Part shown: positions 6,371 through 9,895 of the stretch, piece by piece
How positions within the stretch are numbered: position 1 is the stretch's first letter
Layout: each line of letters opens with the position of its first letter
NCBI GenBank assembly: GCA_964352225.1
Contig: CAYGRM010000250.1
Location: forward strand, 1-9,895
DNA length: 9,895 nucleotides
From: CAJQQY01 sp964352225
Lineage (GTDB): Bacteria; Bacteroidota; Bacteroidia; Chitinophagales; Saprospiraceae
Direction of reading: 5' to 3'
Position numbers and translations under genes: made by a program
The notes under the pieces: generated by a model
What the model was told of the DNA's origin: nothing
What the model saw: only the letters and a program-made list of their open reading frames with translations
The model's database searches: none

Positions 6371-7666
6371 TTATAAATGCTTTAGCATCAGCGGTGAAAA
6401 CATAACCTTTAGTCCATCTCGAATGTCATCACTAAAAACGGCTACTTGATCCAGTTTCGTCGCATTTGCTTTAATGGCTCTATCTTTTTCAGGTAGAGGA
6501 CTTTCGCCTGCGTTCCATCCTTCCCCGTAAACGAAAATGGAAGGATCAATTTTATTCAAGGTTTTAGAAACTAGATTCATTGTTTCAAGATCATGAATCC
6601 CCATTAAGTCAAATCTAAAACCATCAATATGATATTCTTCTGCCCAGTACTTTACAGATTGTAAAATGAAGTTTCGCACCATTGGTCGCTCGGAAGCAGT
6701 TTCATTTCCGCAAGCAGAAGCGTTTGATTTTTTTCCATCTTTATCATATCTAAAATAATATCGTGGAACGAGGCGATCAAAAGGATTCCAATCTTTAGAA
6801 CCGGTATGATTATAAACTACATCCATCACCACTCGAATTCCGGCATCGTGAAGGGCTTTGACCATAGTTTTAAATTCTCGGATTCGAACTGCTCCATCTA
6901 TCGCATCCGTAGCATAGGTTCCTTCGGGTACATTATATAGATGTGGATCGTAACCCCAATTATAATTTCTTTCTTCCTCTGGTTTTTTTTCATCAATACT
7001 TCTAAAATCAAAAACTGGTAAAAGATGAACATGAGTTACGCCCATTTCTTTGATATGGTTGATACCTGTAGACAGTCCTTCTGGACTTAAAGTCCCTAAT
7101 TCCGCCAGGCCTAAATATTTTCCTTTTTGCTGAATTCCAGAATTTTTAGCGATGCTCAAATCCCGAACATGTAATTCATATAAAATAATGTCATTCGGTT
7201 GGGCTAGGGGAGGACGTTGATCATTTTCCCAACCAGCAGGATTTGTTTTGGAAAAATCTATTACTTGTGATCGTTGACCATTCCTACCGCAAGCCACAGA
7301 GTATGGATCTGGAGATTCGTTTTTCCAATCATTATATCTCTTGACTTGAAAGGTATAATATTTTCCTTCCAAATTTTCTTTAACCGTAACTGACCAAACA
7401 CCTGTTTCATCCAGCTTCATTTTATGGGAGGAAATGATGGGACTTTTATCATCTTTATCATAAATAAAGACTCTTCCATCTTGAGCATTGGGAGACCAAA
7501 ACTTAAAAGTAGTTTGGTCAGGAGAAAATTGAAACCCTAAGTCATCTCCATCATAGACTGGATAGTCCTCAATATTTTCATATTTAAGTTTCACTTCACC
7601 ATCTTCATTTTTGCAGCTAAAAAATGTAAAGATTAAAAATAGAAAATAGATTGTATTGATTTTCAT
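6371..7666 (-). CDS. pulA: Type I pullulanase, N-terminal fragment (431 aa, includes 11 out-of-frame residues)
   Basis: This piece starts with a lipoprotein signal (MKINTIYFLFLIFTFFSC, lipidated C18). KNEDGE follows, like the lysine/acidic export tag that sends Bacteroidota lipoproteins to the cell surface. Residues about 45-125 look like a CBM48/isoamylase-N domain (FKFWSPNAQDGRVFIYD ... DPYS). The GH13 barrel follows with YELHVRD (163-169), the pullulanase I signature YNWGYDP (235-241), region I DVVYNH (282-287), region II DGFRFDL (nucleophile D353) and region III GEGW (general acid E382). True sequence ends at K420; the last 11 residues (VMFSPLMLKHL) come from the shifted frame before TAA at 6371-6373. 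It lacks the region IV HDN, so the protein as written should be inactive. It is divergent from the secreted basic-tail gene across 227 bp. Confidence 0.85.
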   Translation of the reverse strand: MKINTIYFLFLIFTFFSCKNEDGEVKLKYENIEDYPVYDGDDLGFQFSPDQTTFKFWSPNAQDGRVFIYDKDDKSPIISSHKMKLDETGVWSVTVKENLEGKYYTFQVKRYNDWKNESPDPYSVACGRNGQRSQVIDFSKTNPAGWENDQRPPLAQPNDIILYELHVRDLSIAKNSGIQQKGKYLGLAELGTLSPEGLSTGINHIKEMGVTHVHLLPVFDFRSIDEKKPEEERNYNWGYDPHLYNVPEGTYATDAIDGAVRIREFKTMVKALHDAGIRVVMDVVYNHTGSKDWNPFDRLVPRYYFRYDKDGKKSNASACGNETASERPMVRNFILQSVKYWAEEYHIDGFRFDLMGIHDLETMNLVSKTLNKIDPSIFVYGEGWNAGESPLPEKDRAIKANATKLDQVAVFSDDIRDGLKVMFSPLMLKHL

Positions 7667-7815
7667 CGTTATGATTTTTTTTAAAAAATAGAATTAGAAT
7701 AAAAGTAAAGTTAATTATTAAGGCATTTTAAAAAATTGGTCAAATGATTTATTTCAACCTACAAAAAGATTATGTAACTCTATAATTCTATTTTTTTTGA
7801 AAAAAATAAAAACTA

Positions 7816-7864
7816 ATTAAACCTATCCGATTTCTTGGAGTCTATAAAATATCATTAAACCTAT
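7816..7864. repeat. 11-bp direct repeat in a divergent promoter region
   Basis: The sequence attaaacctat occurs at 7816-7826 and again at 7854-7864, 38 bases apart, in the AT-rich 227-bp spacer (7667-7893) between the pullulanase and the secreted basic-tail gene. It could be a pair of operator half-sites or chance in AT-rich DNA. I found no convincing TAnnTTTG promoter element in this spacer on either strand. Confidence 0.35.
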
Positions 7865-7893
7865 TTTATTTTTTATCAAAAGAAAACATAAAT

Positions 7894-8805
7894 ATGATGA
7901 AGCAATTATTTTTCATTTTAACCTTTGCCTTCCTATTTACTTCCTTAATAACTGCACAGACTGAAGCTGAACCTACTGGATTTGATGGAGATCATTTTAG
8001 TTTGGAAGGAGCTCTTGATTTATTTAAGCAATCATCTTCATTGGAAGATTTTGAAAAGAAACTGAATGAAGAGAAAAATAATATCAATAATCTTGATTTG
8101 AATGAAGATGGAGAAATTGATTATTTGCGGGTAGAAGACAAAATGGATGGAGATGTGCACGCCATTATTATTCAAGCTCCGATTAGTGAAACTGAAAACC
8201 AAGATATTGCCGTAATCGAAATCGAAAAAACCGGTAATGAAACGGCTATTCTTCAAATTGTCGGTGATGAAGAAATATATGGCGAGCAAAAAATCGTAGA
8301 ACCTTTCGAGGAGCAAGTAGAAGAATCAGGTAAAGGTGGGCCAAGTGCAGATTATGAATTTAGAAGGGTAGTGGTTAATGTTTATTTTTGGTCGCCAGTA
8401 AGATTTATTTATGCACCAAGGTACCGACCATATGTTTCTCCTTATCGATGGAGAACTTATCCACGATGGTGGAGACCTTGGAGACCAGTTACATTCGGTG
8501 TTTATCGAGGATTTCAGGTTAGCCATCATCGCCACTATCAGGTAGTTAGAACTCATCGAGTAGTGCGGGCACATCAAGTTTATACGCCTCATCGCCGAAC
8601 AGCAACTGTCGTCAGAAAACGAACTACAACTGTTCGAACGACTAAAAATGGCAACAAAGTAGTTAGGCAAAAAACTACTACGACCAAAAGAAGAAACGGC
8701 AATCAAGTTACAGGAAAGAAATCAACTACAGCTGTTAAAAAACAAGGCAACAGAAAAGTTGGCAGAAAGAAAACTACTAAGGTCAAAAAACGAAGAAAGA
8801 ATTAA
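7894..8805 (+). CDS. Secreted protein with calcium-loop-like motif and strongly basic repetitive C-terminal tail
   Basis: A 303-residue protein. A signal peptide (MMKQLFFILTFAFLFTSLITAQ) ends at the A/Q site common in this phylum. Residues about 23-150 are acidic. They hold LDLNEDGEIDYLRVED (67-82), an EF-hand/dockerin-like D-x-N-x-D-G-x-I-D loop that lacks the usual acidic twelfth residue, and DVHAIIIQAPISETENQDIAVIEIEKTG (87-114), a block I associate with an uncharacterised Bacteroidota family. Residues 157-235 are rich in Arg, Trp, Tyr and Pro (for example RWRTYPRWWRPWRP). From 236 on the chain is Lys/Arg/Thr-rich, with three repeats of 16-17 residues at 251-266, 267-282 and 283-299 (pattern K-N/Q-G-N...KKTTT.K). 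Such a tail suggests binding to nucleic acid or an acidic polymer outside the cytoplasm, which is inference. Two adjacent ATGs (7894, 7897) could both start it. The hairpin at 8819-8858 ends it. Confidence 0.85.
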   Translation: MMKQLFFILTFAFLFTSLITAQTEAEPTGFDGDHFSLEGALDLFKQSSSLEDFEKKLNEEKNNINNLDLNEDGEIDYLRVEDKMDGDVHAIIIQAPISETENQDIAVIEIEKTGNETAILQIVGDEEIYGEQKIVEPFEEQVEESGKGGPSADYEFRRVVVNVYFWSPVRFIYAPRYRPYVSPYRWRTYPRWWRPWRPVTFGVYRGFQVSHHRHYQVVRTHRVVRAHQVYTPHRRTATVVRKRTTTVRTTKNGNKVVRQKTTTTKRRNGNQVTGKKSTTAVKKQGNRKVGRKKTTKVKKRRKN

Positions 8806-8818
8806 TTTACACCTGAGA

Positions 8819-8858
8819 AAAAAAAGCAGTTTTCGAGATATTGAAAATTGCTTTTTTT
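8819..8858. terminator. Bidirectional intrinsic terminator after the secreted-protein gene
   Basis: A 16-bp stem joins 8819-8834 (A run, gca, gttttc) with 8843-8858 (gaaaat, tgc, T run), with one G-T wobble and the 8-base loop gagatatt. T tracts exist on both strands, so it can also stop leftward transcripts that read past the sulfotransferase gene. Confidence 0.88.
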
Positions 8859-8920
8859 GTATTAGAAATACAAAGAATAAACTCTAATAAATTTTTACAA
8901 TTTCATAATTCTTATGGTGA

Positions 8921-9082
8921 TGGCATTTGGTTCTAAATGAATTCATTTGGTCAATTATAAATAGTTATTGAGTTATTGGTTCTCAAGTTATTTCCAAAAT
9001 GGTACTTCTATAAATTGTAAGACTAATAACTCATTAACCAATAACTTAATAACCAAATGAAATCATCTAGAACCTGGCATTT
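8921..9082. mobile_element. MITE-like palindromic element with 8-bp target-site duplication
   Basis: A perfect 8-bp direct repeat, TGGCATTT, at 8921-8928 and 9075-9082 flanks a 146-bp unit (8929-9074). The unit's ends are inverted repeats: 8929-8951 (GGTTCTA...) against 9052-9074 (...TAGAACC), 21 of 23 positions pairing. A second inverted repeat inside, 8963-8991 against 9026-9054, pairs at about 23 of 29 positions. The left arm has an extra 11 bp (8952-8962), and the central loop is about 34 bp. There is no room for a transposase. The design (short, palindromic, inverted ends, target duplication) fits a non-autonomous MITE mobilised in trans. The parent family is unknown, although several IS families make 8-bp duplications. 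The right duplication touches the stop codon of the sulfotransferase gene (9083-9085) without changing the protein. Confidence 0.7.
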
Positions 9083-9880
9083 TTAAGGTTGCCAATTATA
9101 TTTAGAAAATTTTTCTACGACTTCTAATTCTTCTTTGGTTAAATCCGCTGGATCAATATATTTTCCCAGAGGCTCATCTTTTTCAATGGTTTGTTTAAAT
9201 GCATTGAACTTAAAATCTAAAACCTTCGCATCAATTCCTTTTGCCCCAGTAAATTCTTCCATGGATTTAATGATTGGTTCAGGATTCTTTATCAAGGATT
9301 CATAGGAAATATAGAGTACTTTTTCTGATGGAATTTGCTCGTGTACTGATTGACCATTCATTTGCCAAACTTTACAAAATGCTTCAATCTCAGTTACTCC
9401 TCTAACCATATCCACATTTTTTGCGGAGCGAACACAGTCTTCAATATTTCTTTTGATATAAATTACTTTATAATCTGGGTAAAGTTGACCGATTAATTTA
9501 AGGCTGGTAGGTGCCCATTCAGGATACTTCATGCCCCAGATTGGGCGATGATGCTTTTCGGCATAGTTGGGAAAAAAGTTTAATAACTGAATGGAACTAC
9601 TTTTTAGGTTTTCTAAGTAAGCGTCCACATCGGGTAACAAATCAGGAATCCAATCATTTACATTTCCACCCAAAACTTCCCTTGTTTGATCTGTTCGCCA
9701 ACCTCGGCTTGGCATTAGTTGAAGATGCTTTGATAAATAAATATTAGTAAAGGAATGAAAATCATTGGCACAAGTTTCACCATAAATTAAAGTATTGGAA
9801 GCTGAGGTTAATAATCTTTGAATTAAAGTCGTACCAGACCGACGGGTTGGAGATGAAATAATAATGGGAGGAGTTAGCAT
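9083..9880 (-). CDS. Sulfotransferase-family protein
   Basis: A complete 265-residue protein; ATG at 9880 is preceded by an in-frame TAA three codons upstream, so the start is secure. PAPS-dependent sulfotransferases move a sulfuryl group from 3'-phosphoadenosine 5'-phosphosulfate to an alcohol or amine. The 5'-phosphosulfate-binding loop is near the N terminus, PTRRSGTTLIQRLL (11-24). The 3'-phosphate site is YIKRNIEDCVRSA (141-153, with R144 and S152). KVLYISYESLIKNP (187-200) is the usual strand-helix after it. No signal peptide is present, so it should be cytoplasmic. The protein is of normal length for a bacterial sulfotransferase-3-like enzyme. The acceptor cannot be predicted: no PAPS synthesis (cysND/cysC) or glycan gene lies in the window, though the operon may continue beyond the right edge. 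Downstream it meets the MITE-like element and then the bidirectional terminator. Confidence 0.88.
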   Translation of the reverse strand: MLTPPIIISSPTRRSGTTLIQRLLTSASNTLIYGETCANDFHSFTNIYLSKHLQLMPSRGWRTDQTREVLGGNVNDWIPDLLPDVDAYLENLKSSSIQLLNFFPNYAEKHHRPIWGMKYPEWAPTSLKLIGQLYPDYKVIYIKRNIEDCVRSAKNVDMVRGVTEIEAFCKVWQMNGQSVHEQIPSEKVLYISYESLIKNPEPIIKSMEEFTGAKGIDAKVLDFKFNAFKQTIEKDEPLGKYIDPADLTKEELEVVEKFSKYNWQP

Positions 9881-9895
9881 GTAAGTTTAGTTTTT

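Larger units (their letters stand above)
5658..7666 (-). pseudogene. pulA: Type I pullulanase (GH13), surface lipoprotein, interrupted by a single-base frameshift
   Basis: Type I pullulanases hydrolyse alpha-1,6 branch links in pullulan, glycogen and branched starch fragments. Here the gene is broken near 6406-6407. On the minus strand the codons run ...GAT GGA CTA AAG then GTT ATG, whereas the conserved reading DGLKGYVFTADAK needs AAG GGT TAT GTT; one G is missing. Adding it gives a continuous 669-residue protein, and 2009 + 1 bases is an exact multiple of three. The intact protein would have a lipoprotein signal, a CBM48-like domain, the GH13 barrel and a C-terminal beta domain, the usual size and order for the family. 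The catalytic residues are divided between the two halves. ATG at 7666 is the start. There is no SusC/SusD pair nearby. It may be a true pseudogene or a sequencing/assembly error; I see no programmed-frameshift signal. Confidence 0.88.

Noticed and set aside
6400..6412. Programmed ribosomal frameshift in the pullulanase
   Set aside because: There is no slippery heptamer or obvious downstream stimulatory structure, and this family is not known to use frameshifting.
8038..8706. Two minus-strand open frames inside the secreted-protein gene
   Set aside because: They are antisense to the real gene, whose signal peptide, acidic domain and repeats are clear. Their openness follows from its base composition.
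9511..9747. Plus-strand open frame inside the sulfotransferase gene
   Set aside because: It is antisense to conserved sulfotransferase sequence and has no recognisable features.

Overview
The window looks like a chromosomal stretch from a member of the Bacteroidota, perhaps near the Saprospiria or Flavobacteriia; I cannot name a genus. The evidence is an AT-rich base composition, a DUF5686/carboxypeptidase-regulatory-like outer-membrane protein, a signal peptide ending in 'AQ', a lipoprotein with lysine and acidic residues just after the lipidated cysteine, weak Shine-Dalgarno sequences before the starts, and a TAnnTTTG-type -7 promoter element.

Layout from left to right. (1) A DUF5686 outer-membrane protein (+) enters from the left edge; its real start lies outside the window. 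(2) A polytopic membrane protein of unknown function (-) converges on it across a bidirectional hairpin terminator. (3) A PAP2/Aur1-type membrane phosphatase or head-group transferase (+) is divergent from gene 2 and ends at a strong terminator. (4) About 1 kb without a gene (4670-5657) holds a leftward-oriented hairpin terminator and a degenerate direct-repeat array. (5) A surface-lipoprotein type I pullulanase (-) is split by a single missing base into two non-overlapping pieces, neither with a full catalytic triad. (6) A secreted protein (+) has an acidic domain with a calcium-loop-like motif, an Arg/Trp/Tyr-rich middle and a very basic repetitive tail; it is divergent from the pullulanase. 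(7) Between genes 6 and 8 lies a 146-bp palindromic element flanked by a perfect 8-bp direct repeat, the signature of a small non-autonomous transposable element (MITE). (8) A complete sulfotransferase-family gene (-) ends directly next to that element.

The genes do not form one operon or pathway: strand changes at almost every gene, and hairpins separate most of them. The only functional link I can suggest is weak. The membrane protein and the PAP2 enzyme share an intergenic promoter region, and each has features compatible with (sphingo)lipid metabolism. The most interesting items are the MITE-like element, the gene-free repeat region with an orphan leftward terminator, and the frameshifted pullulanase. 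I see no tRNA, rRNA, CRISPR array, integrase, transposase or defence gene.
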